Of a stretch of DNA of 64,000 bases, positions 29,445 through 36,864 are shown piece after piece (within the stretch, counting starts at the first letter, position 1; every line of letters starts with the position of its first letter). Position numbers and translations under genes: made by a program. The notes under the pieces are model-generated. The model was not told the DNA's origin. It did not search any database and worked only from the letters and a program-made list of their open reading frames with translations. The stretch is taken from positions 62,001 through 126,000 of the forward strand of contig NZ_JJMU01000061.1 of NCBI RefSeq assembly GCF_000757725.1, written 5' to 3'. Origin of the DNA: Sphingobacterium deserti (lineage in GTDB: Bacteria > Bacteroidota > Bacteroidia > Sphingobacteriales > Sphingobacteriaceae).

Positions 29445-29942
29445 ATGAAAGAAGCTACGTCGCAATCATTCTATGATCTATCTGCAAAATCTCCCGCAGG
29501 GAGGGAAATCGCTATGGAAGATTTTAAGGGAAAGGTCGTTCTTATTGTCAATACGGCTACGCGATGTGGCTTGGCTCCGCAGTTCGAAGGATTGGAAGAT
29601 TTGTATCAGCAATATAAGGATCAAGGACTTGTTGTACTTGGCTTTCCATGCGATCAGTTTGCTGGACAGGAACCTGAAAGCAATGCGGATATGGAAGAGG
29701 CTTGTAAAGTCAACCATGGCGTTACCTTTCAGCTTACCGAAAAATGTGATGTGAATGGTTCCCATACGCACCCCGTCTTTAAATATCTGAAAGGCAAACT
29801 ACCAGGCATATTGGGTAACCGAATAAAATGGAATTTTACCAAATTTCTGGTCGATCGACAAGGGAAACCGGTCAAACGTTTTGCGCCTATAACTAAGCCG
29901 GAGAAGATCGAAAAGGACATTGTGAGTCTACTGCACGCGTAA
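29445..29942 (+). CDS. Glutathione peroxidase-family thiol peroxidase
   Basis: Reduces peroxides, in bacteria usually with thioredoxin. From ATG 29445 it has 165 residues; the earlier ATG at 29394 overlaps the opposite-strand remnant and adds a non-family extension. Motifs: KGKVVLIVNTATRCGLAPQFEGLEDLY with the catalytic Cys (not selenocysteine), GFPCDQFAGQEP with the second conserved Cys region and the Gln, and IKWNFTKFLVDRQGKPVKRF with the Trp and Asn of the tetrad. Length is normal. Monocistronic. Confidence 0.93.
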   Translation: MKEATSQSFYDLSAKSPAGREIAMEDFKGKVVLIVNTATRCGLAPQFEGLEDLYQQYKDQGLVVLGFPCDQFAGQEPESNADMEEACKVNHGVTFQLTEKCDVNGSHTHPVFKYLKGKLPGILGNRIKWNFTKFLVDRQGKPVKRFAPITKPEKIEKDIVSLLHA

Positions 29943-29979
29943 TTTTTGCTTGCCAGGCGTTATAGCTGCGAAATCCGTA

Positions 29980-30090
29980 TTAATTTTTGTGATCTGAATG
30001 ATTGCGACGACGCCTTGTCTTTCGCGTCCTGTTAATGATTAAAACGCATATGGCGACAAAGAAAATTCCGAAAACATAAGGATATAGCAT
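29980..30090 (-). CDS. 36-residue single-pass membrane peptide
   Basis: ATG 30090-30088 to TAA 29982-29980. The peptide starts MLYPYVFGIFFVAICVLIIN, one clean hydrophobic helix, then RTRKTRRRRNHS, a strongly basic tail fitting the positive-inside rule. This arrangement is typical of genuine small membrane proteins. It lies downstream of the NYN-gene terminator on the same strand. No promoter of consensus type was found. Confidence 0.55.
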   Translation of the reverse strand: MLYPYVFGIFFVAICVLIINRTRKTRRRRNHSDHKN

Positions 30091-30162
30091 AGTTAATTAT
30101 TTGCTATATGAACAGCTTAAGATGTGAAATGGTTTCCAACTTCTTGAACAGCTATATCAATA

Positions 30163-30207
30163 TGGAAAAAGCCTTGATTGTGTGTACAACACGTGTCAAG
30201 GCTTTCC
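30163..30207 (-). terminator. Terminator of the NYN-domain gene
   Basis: On the minus strand GGAAAGCCTTGA ... TCAAGGCTTTTTCC, a 12-bp stem with an 18-nt loop, just after the stop at 30232. The U-run is within the 3' arm. Confidence 0.7.
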
Positions 30208-30231
30208 GAACGTTCATTAATCGCTATTGTG

Positions 30232-31446
30232 CTATGCTTTCATATCCTTCTCTTCTAGTTTTTCCAATTTGTAAACGAATTCATCAAGCTTTGTTAAGCT
30301 ATAGGATGCTCCTTCTTGCAATTGAAGTTCAGCTGCGGCGACTTTTCCTAAATTAAGTACATGTGATCTATCCCCCCGGTAAGAAAACCGGCATTCGAAT
30401 TCGTTAACAATAACAACCTTAATCTTTCTCGTGCGATTGGGGAATAAGGTTTTGAAATCTTTTGTTATCCGTATTTGGTTTTTCTTAACGTCATCCGCCG
30501 TAATTTTATTGCCGCGTGATGGTAGTATGGCTTGGATAGGAGGCTGCGCATCAGATTCTGCTGTACTACTGTCTGCAGGAGTAGTAGGAGTCGCCGTTTT
30601 ATTGATGATGTTTCGGATGTAATAGAGTCTGTTGCGCGATTTTTCATTGGAGCGCTCATCGATTTCGAAATCATCTTTTCTGGATTTAAATAAATGGGAT
30701 ACTTTTTCAAACCCATAATTTCTCGCATCAAAATCCGGTTTTCTTTTCAAAATAAGGCTGCCGATCTCGCCCAAAAATGCCCACCCGTTTTCATCAGCAG
30801 TGTCATCCACTGCATCTTTAAGCATCAATAGCGTGTCATCATCGAGTTCGGTGATGTTTACCTCCTCCGGTAAAGTCTGCGGTTCAATGCTGGCCATGTC
30901 GTTACGACTGGTAGCTTGATTATCTTCTGGGGATGGCGTCTCCACTGGAGGCGTCTTAGGCGTCGTATGATTATTTTTCCTATTATTCTTCTTTGCCGGA
31001 GCGACCTTCTCCAAAATTTCTACATAGATAAACTTGTCACAAGATGCAATAAACGGTTTTGGCGTTTTACGTTCACCGATGCCGATCACAAGTTTACCTG
31101 ATTCCCGCAGCCGCGTTGCCAGTCTTGTAAAGTCGCTGTCACTGGAAACGATACAGAATCCATCCACCCGATCAGAATGCAAAATATCCATTGCATCGAT
31201 AATCAACGCTGAGTCGGTAGAATTCTTTCCCTGCGTATAGCTGTACTGCTGGATAGGCGTTATAGCATGAATAAGAAGGCTGTTTTTCCAATTTTCCACA
31301 TAAGGTCGTGTCCAGTCTCCGTAAATTCTTTTTATTGTTGGAATCCCATAGCGGTTGACTTCGTTCAATATTTCCTCAATCTTCTTCGACGATACATTAT
31401 CTGCATCGATCAATATTGCAATTTTTAAATCTTTTTGATTTGCCAT
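30232..31446 (-). CDS. NYN-domain (PIN-like) protein with LOTUS/OST-HTH domain
   Basis: The 404 residues have, in order: an NYN/LabA nuclease-like domain (about 1-145; IAILIDADNVSSKKIEEIL, KNSTDSALIIDAMDIL and GFCIVSSDSDFTRLATRLRESG supply the acidic residues expected for metal binding); a low-complexity Asn/Pro/Thr linker (about 150-195); an OST-HTH/LOTUS RNA-binding domain (about 200-285, FLGEIGSLILKRKPDFDARNYGFEKVSHLF); a second linker; and a C-terminal basic beta domain (RKIKVVIVNEFECRFSYRGDRSHVLNLG). Such proteins are thought to cleave or bind structured RNA; the target is unknown. Monocistronic. Confidence 0.88.
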   Translation of the reverse strand: MANQKDLKIAILIDADNVSSKKIEEILNEVNRYGIPTIKRIYGDWTRPYVENWKNSLLIHAITPIQQYSYTQGKNSTDSALIIDAMDILHSDRVDGFCIVSSDSDFTRLATRLRESGKLVIGIGERKTPKPFIASCDKFIYVEILEKVAPAKKNNRKNNHTTPKTPPVETPSPEDNQATSRNDMASIEPQTLPEEVNITELDDDTLLMLKDAVDDTADENGWAFLGEIGSLILKRKPDFDARNYGFEKVSHLFKSRKDDFEIDERSNEKSRNRLYYIRNIINKTATPTTPADSSTAESDAQPPIQAILPSRGNKITADDVKKNQIRITKDFKTLFPNRTRKIKVVIVNEFECRFSYRGDRSHVLNLGKVAAAELQLQEGASYSLTKLDEFVYKLEKLEEKDMKA

Positions 31447-31529
31447 TATTGTGCTGTCCGTAATACAATTTGCCCAACTATCCGCTGGGCAAATGACAAA
31501 ATACGATATTCTAGACGTGTTTGCAAGTA

Positions 31530-31892
31530 CTAAGACTGAGGCTCAGTAACCTGCATAACCTCATCCTGGCTGACACTGACTACGCCTTTCACTTTTTTAA
31601 AATAGGCAATGGCCTTTTCAATAGACTTGCCTTTTGGAATCTGAATGGCCACCCCGTGCAAGTTTTCATAATCAAATAGAAGTTTAGCGCCATACGCTTC
31701 AATAGTTTCAAGCAGTTTTTCTTTCCCAACCGCAGGGTCGTAATACATGATCAAGTTTCGACTTGCGTTAGCTGCTTGTTCATTTTGTTTGCTTGTTGGC
31801 GTTTTACTACGCATGCTGGTGCTGCTACAATTTGTAAGAAATAGGCCGCTGATGCAGAGCGGCAGTAGGAACTGAAGAAATCGTTTGTTCAT
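31530..31892 (-). CDS. Small lipoprotein, protease-inhibitor I9-like
   Basis: The 120 residues open with a lipoprotein signal (FLLPLCISGLFLTNC, Cys 22) and a Ser/Thr-rich linker. The folded part (about 46-115) reads NLIMYYDPAVGKEKLLETIE, YGAKLLFDYENLHGVAIQIP and VVSVSQDEVMQV. This pattern, with one beta-alpha-beta-beta-alpha-beta unit, resembles the inhibitor I9 propeptide fold of subtilisins (compare ...VEYVEPD endings), here free-standing. It may inhibit or chaperone a secreted protease. The resemblance is by eye and moderate. Confidence 0.65.
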   Translation of the reverse strand: MNKRFLQFLLPLCISGLFLTNCSSTSMRSKTPTSKQNEQAANASRNLIMYYDPAVGKEKLLETIEAYGAKLLFDYENLHGVAIQIPKGKSIEKAIAYFKKVKGVVSVSQDEVMQVTEPQS

Positions 31893-32035
31893 TGTTTTTA
31901 CGCATGTTGTTTATAACAGGAGGATGTCAAAAAACTTGCCAACAGCATAAACGGTTACCTATTTAAGCGCTTGGAGATATATTTTATAAGAATGAATGGC
32001 TGAATAGGCTGTTCGCTTAGCTTCTAAACAATTGT

Positions 32036-32049
32036 ACAACGATCGTTGT
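32036..32049. promoter_or_regulatory. 14-bp palindrome before the AI-2E transporter gene
   Basis: ACAACGATCGTTGT is a perfect palindrome 28 nt before the ATG, a possible operator. No known factor can be assigned. Confidence 0.3.
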
Positions 32050-32077
32050 TATTTGGAAGACCAAAGTTCTACGACAC

Positions 32078-33139
32078 ATGAAGGAAAGCGTTAAGAAGCT
32101 TACAGTATTAGGTAGTTTCAATCAGGTATTAATTTTTTTAGTGCTTTTATTTGCCATTTTACATTTTGCAAAATCTTTTTTAGTACCCATCGTTACTAGC
32201 GGATTATTTGCTATGCTGCTGGTGCCCGTATGCCATAGATTGGAACATTGGGGCATGAAGCGCGGCTGGGCCGCAGTACTTGTGGTACTCGTTACGATGC
32301 TATTGATTGTAGGCGTGTTGTACGTTTTAGTAAAGGAGCTTGTGGGGCTTGGGGGAGATTTGGTCATTATTGGAGATCGGGTAGGAGAGATGTTGGATCA
32401 AGGCTATAATTTTGTTTCAGATCGATTTAATGTATCAAAGTTAAAGCAGAAGGAATACCTCAACAAGCATATAGCGCAGTGGTCAAGCTCGGCAGGTAAA
32501 ATGGTGGGTGGGGCAATATTTTCTACGGTTTCCGTCTTGGGCAATATGCTCATTATTACCATTTACACCATTTTGATGTTGATCTACCGAATTCGTATCA
32601 AGCGTTTTGTGTTTCAGTTGGTGAGCAGACATGCTGGATTCAATGAGGTGGGGCATGCCCGTAGTATTGTTGAAAAAATCACGAAGGTTTCCAGTTTATA
32701 TGTCGGTGGTATTTTTTTGGTCGTATTCATACTATCCATCATATACTTTCTCGGGCTTACCATTATTGGTGTCAACAATGCATTATTTTTTGCTATTCTA
32801 GCCGCTTTAATAAATGTGATCCCTTATATAGGCTCGGTAGCCGGTGGCGCCATTGTGGTGCTTTATACTTTAGTAACTGGGGATACAATGACTTTGCCCA
32901 TCGTGGTGGCTGTGTTCTTTACCGCAGTGCAACAGCTAGACAGTTATGTGTTGACGCCGAAAATAACAGGCGGACAGGTAAAACTAGGGCCACTATTTAC
33001 AATTATGGTGTTACTTCTCGGGGGTATGGTGTGGGGTGCCGCAGGTATGATCTTGTTTATCCCTTTGCTAGGCATTTTTAAGGTGATTTTTGATAATGTG
33101 GATCCGTTAAAGCCTTACGGACATTTGATAGGAGATTAA
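32078..33139 (+). CDS. AI-2E family transporter
   Basis: A 353-residue polytopic inner-membrane protein of the PF01594 family. It has paired N-terminal TMs (LIFLVLLFAILHFAKSFLVPIVTSGLFAMLLVP), a cytoplasmic or periplasmic helical insertion with charged residues (about 95-150) and C-terminal TMs with the family motif NVIPYIGSVAGGAIVVL and LTPKITGGQVKLGPLFTIMVLLLGGMVWG. Family members export autoinducer-2 (TqsA) or ions (some are Na+/H+ antiporters), so the substrate here is open. It is convergent with a 76-residue membrane-protein gene, whose stop directly abuts its own. Confidence 0.9.
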   Translation: MKESVKKLTVLGSFNQVLIFLVLLFAILHFAKSFLVPIVTSGLFAMLLVPVCHRLEHWGMKRGWAAVLVVLVTMLLIVGVLYVLVKELVGLGGDLVIIGDRVGEMLDQGYNFVSDRFNVSKLKQKEYLNKHIAQWSSSAGKMVGGAIFSTVSVLGNMLIITIYTILMLIYRIRIKRFVFQLVSRHAGFNEVGHARSIVEKITKVSSLYVGGIFLVVFILSIIYFLGLTIIGVNNALFFAILAALINVIPYIGSVAGGAIVVLYTLVTGDTMTLPIVVAVFFTAVQQLDSYVLTPKITGGQVKLGPLFTIMVLLLGGMVWGAAGMILFIPLLGIFKVIFDNVDPLKPYGHLIGD

Positions 33140-33370
33140 TCAGGATTCACTTTTTTCACCCTTTTTAGCAGTCAATTTTTTGTAGTATATTATACATTTT
33201 ATCACAAAGTAGCTTAGCGCAATAAGCATCGCAGTCAGTCCAATAGCGATCGACACATAGTTGATCGACAAAGAATTAAATTTGTGCGCGAAGCCCATGA
33301 ACGTTAAATGTAAGCCACCGTAAAAAAACGCTGTGAACATTAAAACCCGCTGTATGACTTTCCTCTTCAA
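33140..33370 (-). CDS. Small two-TM membrane protein, paralogue A
   Basis: 76 residues: RKVIQRVLMFTAFFYGGLHLTFMG (TM1), then VSIAIGLTAMLIALSYFVIKCIIYY (TM2) and a lysine-rich tail. It aligns through its whole length with the product of the next gene upstream (RKxIQ start, FYxGxxL, a central KF followed by N and S residues, a TM2 ending in YxxxKCxIxY), so the two are tandem paralogues. It has its own exact-consensus promoter. Function unknown. Confidence 0.75.
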   Translation of the reverse strand: MKRKVIQRVLMFTAFFYGGLHLTFMGFAHKFNSLSINYVSIAIGLTAMLIALSYFVIKCIIYYKKLTAKKGEKSES

Positions 33371-33463
33371 CTATAGATAGCTTTGTGTAAAATAAAATAT
33401 GCGTGAGACCCCTGTCGTTAGTTGTCTGATAGAAACGGTCTACTTTCTAACACCTGATTTAAC

Positions 33464-33495
33464 CAAAGATATTATATTCACCGCTGCTTTGCAAA
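33464..33495 (-). promoter_or_regulatory. Promoter of paralogue A
   Basis: TTTG (33495-33492), 20-nt spacer, TATCTTTG (33471-33464). Exact match; the leader would be about 87 nt. Confidence 0.8.
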
Positions 33496-33575
33496 AAATG
33501 AAAGCGAATATGTATTTGAAACGCCCATAATAAATTGATGAACAATGGTTTCTACCCGTGGAAAATATGTTATTT

Positions 33576-33824
33576 TTAATACTTACCTGACCTAACTCGT
33601 TGTGGAGTCCTGCTCGCGACATTGGTCAGGTTTAAATAAGTGATCACGCATTTAGTAATACAGTAGGCTGTCGCGATAAATATGAACAATGCGCCCACAA
33701 TTAAGGATGAAAAATTAAATATGTTTTCATCAAATTTCGATTCCAAACCCACACCAACTAAATTGATCCCTACATAGAACAGGACGAATAACTTAACGAG
33801 TTTTTGTATTAACTTTCTTTCCAT
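33576..33824 (-). CDS. Small two-TM membrane protein, paralogue B
   Basis: From ATG 33824, 82 residues; an earlier in-frame start at 33860 lies too near the promoter. TM1 is KLFVLFYVGINLVGVGL, TM2 IVGALFIFIATAYCITKCVITYL, followed by a polar tail (NVASRTPQRVRSGKY). Clearly related to the 76-residue neighbour but with a different tail. Its own exact promoter lies about 50 nt upstream. Function unknown. Confidence 0.72.
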   Translation of the reverse strand: MERKLIQKLVKLFVLFYVGINLVGVGLESKFDENIFNFSSLIVGALFIFIATAYCITKCVITYLNLTNVASRTPQRVRSGKY

Positions 33825-33871
33825 TGTACGCAGTTTATAATGTGAAAAAATGATTAGCACTGTTGATAGAA

Positions 33872-33903
33872 CAAAGCTAGACGTTTTTCATTTTGGCTAC
33901 AAA
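33872..33903 (-). promoter_or_regulatory. Promoter of paralogue B
   Basis: TTTG (33903-33900), 20-nt spacer, TAGCTTTG (33879-33872), the same geometry as the promoter of paralogue A. Confidence 0.8.
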
Positions 33904-34014
33904 TCGAGCTTTTGAAATGTAGTATTTCAATTACACTCGAATACTATTTATAAACAATTACTCGAGGAAATCGTTTCCTATAAAATGTTGACAATCATCT
34001 AATACAACTAGAAT

Positions 34015-34248
34015 ATGTGGTCCCAAGAAGAAAATTGTTTATACGGCTCGTTTAGATTTACGGATTTTTCAGAAGCGTTTGCCTTTATAACACAGGTTGC
34101 ACTGTTAGCGGAAAAATACCAACACCATCCTACAATAAAAATTACATTTAATAAAGTCGAACTTTGGCTCAATACGCACGATGCAGGTGACATCATCACA
34201 AGTAAAGATACCAAACTTGCAGAAGCGATATCGGAACTACTCGCTTGA
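34015..34248 (+). CDS. phhB: 4a-hydroxytetrahydrobiopterin dehydratase (PCD/PhhB)
   Basis: Recycles the pterin cofactor of aromatic amino acid hydroxylases by dehydrating 4a-hydroxytetrahydrobiopterin. The 77 residues contain the pterin-site signature EKYQHHP (family pattern with two His before Pro) and the following VELWLNTHDAGDITSKD-type strand and loop (here ending GDIITSKDTKLAEAI). It is slightly shorter than the roughly 95-residue norm but contains the whole active-site part. No aromatic hydroxylase gene lies nearby. Confidence 0.9.
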   Translation: MWSQEENCLYGSFRFTDFSEAFAFITQVALLAEKYQHHPTIKITFNKVELWLNTHDAGDIITSKDTKLAEAISELLA

Positions 34249-34326
34249 TAAATGACATGTATATCTCGGTAAGTAAATGGGAATTCTCGATGAGGAATTT
34301 CGATCTATTGCCAATAGTAGGTAAAT

Positions 34327-34390
34327 AAAAAAAGGTTTTCAAACGGGGAGAATGAAAACCTTTGCTAACCAATTATAAACCTAAATTATG
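34327..34390 (-). ncRNA. Candidate short sRNA, copy 2, with own promoter
   Basis: Minus-strand transcript predicted from near 34390. It begins with the conserved block (CATAATTTAGGTTTATAATTGG, about 34389-34368), then a 10-bp hairpin (AAAGGTTTTC/GAAAACCTTT, arms 34331-34340 and 34354-34363) followed by a run of T (34333-34327). A consensus promoter sits immediately upstream (34397-34429), so this is a complete transcription unit of about 65 nt. No ORF of useful size is inside. Copies 1 and 3 share the layout. Confidence 0.6.
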
Positions 34391-34396
34391 ATGGTA

Positions 34397-34429
34397 CAAA
34401 TATAGTGTAATTTATACACTAAGTGCAAA
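34397..34429 (-). promoter_or_regulatory. Promoter of candidate sRNA copy 2
   Basis: TTTG (34429-34426), 21-nt spacer, TATATTTG (34404-34397), exact consensus on the minus strand, pointing into the short hairpin element. Confidence 0.7.
34403..34421. promoter_or_regulatory. TAGTGTA/TACACTA operator inside promoter spacer
   Basis: TAGTGTAATTTATACACTA is a perfect 7-bp inverted repeat with a 5-nt centre. It fills the spacer of the sRNA promoter and touches its -7 element. Its half-sites match those of the inverted repeat over the pfkA promoter (12410-12430), although the spacing differs by 2 nt. Confidence 0.6.
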
Positions 34430-34478
34430 TTTATTTTTATTTTTTTTGAGGGCCTTTAAAAAAGTAAGATGCGCTAGC

Positions 34479-34545
34479 AAAAGAAATCCCGGAATGGAGT
34501 GTCCCGGGAATCCTAACTTAATTACTAACCTAATTTATGAATAAT
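34479..34545 (-). ncRNA. Candidate short sRNA / structured element, copy 3
   Basis: Minus strand: CATAAATTAGGTTAGTAATT (about 34539-34520), then a 6-bp hairpin TCCCGG/CCGGGA (arms 34487-34492 and 34504-34509) and TTTCTTTT. It is weaker than copies 1 and 2 (shorter stem, no clear promoter) but the same order of parts. It lies only 90 bp from copy 2. Confidence 0.4.
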
Positions 34546-34825
34546 GAATCTTGCCTATAGAACGATGCAGAAGTGAATTGGTTCTGACGATATGATAGGC
34601 ATGTTGAAGTTTCCTGCCTGAACCATCGCGCTTCTCGCATAAAAAAATGGTATTCAAAGAGGAATTGTCTTCAAGAATCTTATTTATTATTATGACCTAC
34701 AGATGAAAGGAACGTGATCGATAAAAGATTAGCTTTACCTAACGTATTTTTAAATGGAGTGTTGATTCATACAATAACCTCAACCTGTTTACGACTAAAG
34801 CGTTTTTAAATAAAAATAACAGCAT
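34546..34825. other. Intergenic region, no gene seen
   Basis: AT-rich DNA before the SDR gene. No consensus promoter for the SDR gene and no coding-like ORF were seen. Confidence 0.4.
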
Positions 34826-35587
34826 ATGAACACAGCAAAACTAGCCCTTATTACGGGAGGAAGCCGCGGTTTGGGACACGATATGGCTTTAAACCTGGCA
34901 AAAAATGGTAATGATGTCATTCTTACCTACCTCAGCAACGAAAAGCAAGCCCTCGAGGCAGCAGCACAGATTGAAAAGTTGGGACAGCGAGCCTATGTTT
35001 TTCAATTGGATACCCGCGACAGTGGTAAATTTGATGGCTTTATCAAGCAGCTGATGGATGGTTTAGAGGCGGAGGGACGCGAGCCCAAAATAGATTTTCT
35101 AATTAACAATGCGGGCACGGCACTTTATGCCAGTTTTATGGAAACTACCGAGGAGCAAATAGACGAGATGTTTCATATACATTTTAAAGCGGTGTTTTTC
35201 TTAACGCAAAAATTAGTGCCTTATTTGCGAGACGGCGGCCGTATTGTAAATATCTCATCCGGGCTAGCACGCTTTTCTTTTCCCGGCAGCTCCGGTTATG
35301 CCGCTATGAAGGGGGCTGTGGAGGTCTTGACCCGGTACTTGGCAAAAGAGCTGGGTAGCCGGAATATCGCGGTAAATGTAGTCGCACCTGGCGCTATTGA
35401 AACTGATTTCGGTGGCGGCCGCACACGCGATAATAAAGAGATTAATGCAAATATTGCGGCGGCGACGGCACTCGGTCGTGCCGGTCTTCCTGAAGATATC
35501 GGCGCTGTCGTAGCGTTTCTCTGCTCCGATGATGCACGCTGGATTAACGGCCAACGAATTGAAGTTTCCGGTGGGATGCTGTTGTAA
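34826..35587 (+). CDS. Short-chain dehydrogenase/reductase (FabG-like)
   Basis: NAD(P)-dependent oxidoreductase of 253 residues with the complete classical SDR set: TGGSRGLGHDMA cofactor loop (about 10-21), DTRDS acidic turn, NNAG (about 92-95), catalytic Ser in VNISSGLAR, Tyr/Lys in GYAAMKGAVEVLTRYLA, and the VAPGAIETDF loop. The last residues (INGQRIEVSGGMLL) match family ends. The substrate is not predictable. Monocistronic, ended by a long bidirectional terminator. Confidence 0.92.
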   Translation: MNTAKLALITGGSRGLGHDMALNLAKNGNDVILTYLSNEKQALEAAAQIEKLGQRAYVFQLDTRDSGKFDGFIKQLMDGLEAEGREPKIDFLINNAGTALYASFMETTEEQIDEMFHIHFKAVFFLTQKLVPYLRDGGRIVNISSGLARFSFPGSSGYAAMKGAVEVLTRYLAKELGSRNIAVNVVAPGAIETDFGGGRTRDNKEINANIAAATALGRAGLPEDIGAVVAFLCSDDARWINGQRIEVSGGMLL

Positions 35588-35603
35588 AAATTTTTTGAAC
35601 GCA

Positions 35604-35645
35604 AACAAAAAGGATTTCAGCATTGACGCTGAAATCCTTTTTGTT
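35604..35645. terminator. Long bidirectional terminator
   Basis: Perfect 18-bp stem AACAAAAAGGATTTCAGC/GCTGAAATCCTTTTTGTT with a 6-nt loop between the convergent SDR and OsmC genes. Confidence 0.9.
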
Positions 35646-35674
35646 TTAATATGTTAAGTCTATTCTGTATTGCG

Positions 35675-36088
35675 TTACTGCGCTAGGCTGGCGGTCAACG
35701 TAATTTCAAAGCTAAATGCACCGCTTACTGGGCAATTCTCTTTTGCTCCTTTTGCAATTTCTTGAAACTGGTCATCGGAGATGTTAGGTACGGTGGCCTC
35801 TAAAGTTAGCTCAGATTTTACAATTTTTCCATTATCTAAAGATATGATGGATTCAGTTTGCAATTTTTCAGGTGTAAACCCTGCCTCGGTAAGATCCAAG
35901 CTTAACTTCATGGTGAAACACCCGGCATGTGCAGCCGCCAAAAGTTCCTCGGGGTTAGTGCCTATGCCATCTGCGAAGCGGCTATTAAAAGAATATTGGG
36001 TTTGGTTTAGTACTGTACTCTGCGTAGTGAGGTGTCCTTGTCCTTCTTTTACGGTTCCGTTCCAAACGGCTGTTGCTTTACGTTTCAT
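35675..36088 (-). CDS. OsmC-family peroxiredoxin
   Basis: Thiol peroxidase for organic hydroperoxides. From ATG 36088 it has 137 residues, the normal OsmC length; the earlier start adds an unrelated stretch. KATAVWNGTVKEGQGHLTTQS and the N-terminal FADGIGTNPEELLAAAHAGCFTMKLSLDL carry the conserved Glu and first catalytic Cys; the second Cys is in ENCPVSGAF. Monocistronic, divergent from the ECF sigma gene, possibly part of the same stress response. Confidence 0.93.
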   Translation of the reverse strand: MKRKATAVWNGTVKEGQGHLTTQSTVLNQTQYSFNSRFADGIGTNPEELLAAAHAGCFTMKLSLDLTEAGFTPEKLQTESIISLDNGKIVKSELTLEATVPNISDDQFQEIAKGAKENCPVSGAFSFEITLTASLAQ

Positions 36089-36276
36089 ATTACTTACCTT
36101 TATTTTACCTATATAACAATCGCTATCATAAATGGTGTGTGTATTTTTTGAAAAAAAAACGCTCGCGTTCGTGTACAAGCATATCGGTTTGGTACGTTAT
36201 CGACTATTCATCAAGTCCTTTGTCATTTTTATTCTTATTTTTAAAGTAATTAACAACATCAGACGTCTTACTTACC

Positions 36277-36852
36277 ATGGACGTTTCACAGCATTTAGAG
36301 ATGGCAGACAGAAATTCCAAATCAGTAGCAGATTTGATCAAGACTTACAGCGGTCAACTCTTGCGTTTTGTGAAGGGAAGGGTGAAAAAAGACGAAGACG
36401 CGGAGGATATTTTGCAAGATGTCTGGGTTCAGTTTAGTCGGTTAACCAATATCGAAGATTTGGAAAATGTGGGCGCCTGGCTATACCGCGTTACCCGCAA
36501 TAAGATAACGGATAGCTACCGGAAGAAAAAGGTAGACACCTTGGACGACATGCTCGACACGAGCGATGAGGAGAGCTTTCCTATACGCCAGCTTTTGATA
36601 GCGGACGATTCGCAAAATCCGGAATTGAAAATGTTCAAAGACATTTTTTGGGATGAGTTAATGAAAGCGTTGGCGGAGCTGCCGGAGAAACAACGTCAGG
36701 TCTTTATTATGAATGAAATCGAGGATATGACTTTGCAAGAGATTGCAGACCAGGAGAACGAGAAGCTGAAAACCATCATCAGCCGAAAAGGATATGCGGT
36801 GAAACACCTGAGGTTGCGGTTGCGGAGTTTGTACGAGGAATTAAACTATTAA
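36277..36852 (+). CDS. ECF-type RNA polymerase sigma factor
   Basis: The 191 residues have sigma region 2 (IKTYSGQLLRFVKGRVKKDEDAEDILQDVWVQFSRL, with the EDAEDILQDVW core), a linker rich in Asp/Glu/Ser (residues about 85-115), and region 4 (LPEKQRQVFIMNEIEDMTLQEIADQENEKLKTIISRKGYAVKHLRLRL) with the HTH. ATG 36277 is used; ATG 36301 is also possible. It is followed after 12 nt by a small membrane protein, then further membrane and Hsp20 genes, suggesting a stress-response sigma factor. No typical FecR-like anti-sigma gene is next to it. Confidence 0.93.
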   Translation: MDVSQHLEMADRNSKSVADLIKTYSGQLLRFVKGRVKKDEDAEDILQDVWVQFSRLTNIEDLENVGAWLYRVTRNKITDSYRKKKVDTLDDMLDTSDEESFPIRQLLIADDSQNPELKMFKDIFWDELMKALAELPEKQRQVFIMNEIEDMTLQEIADQENEKLKTIISRKGYAVKHLRLRLRSLYEELNY

Positions 36853-36864
36853 AATATACAGCAC

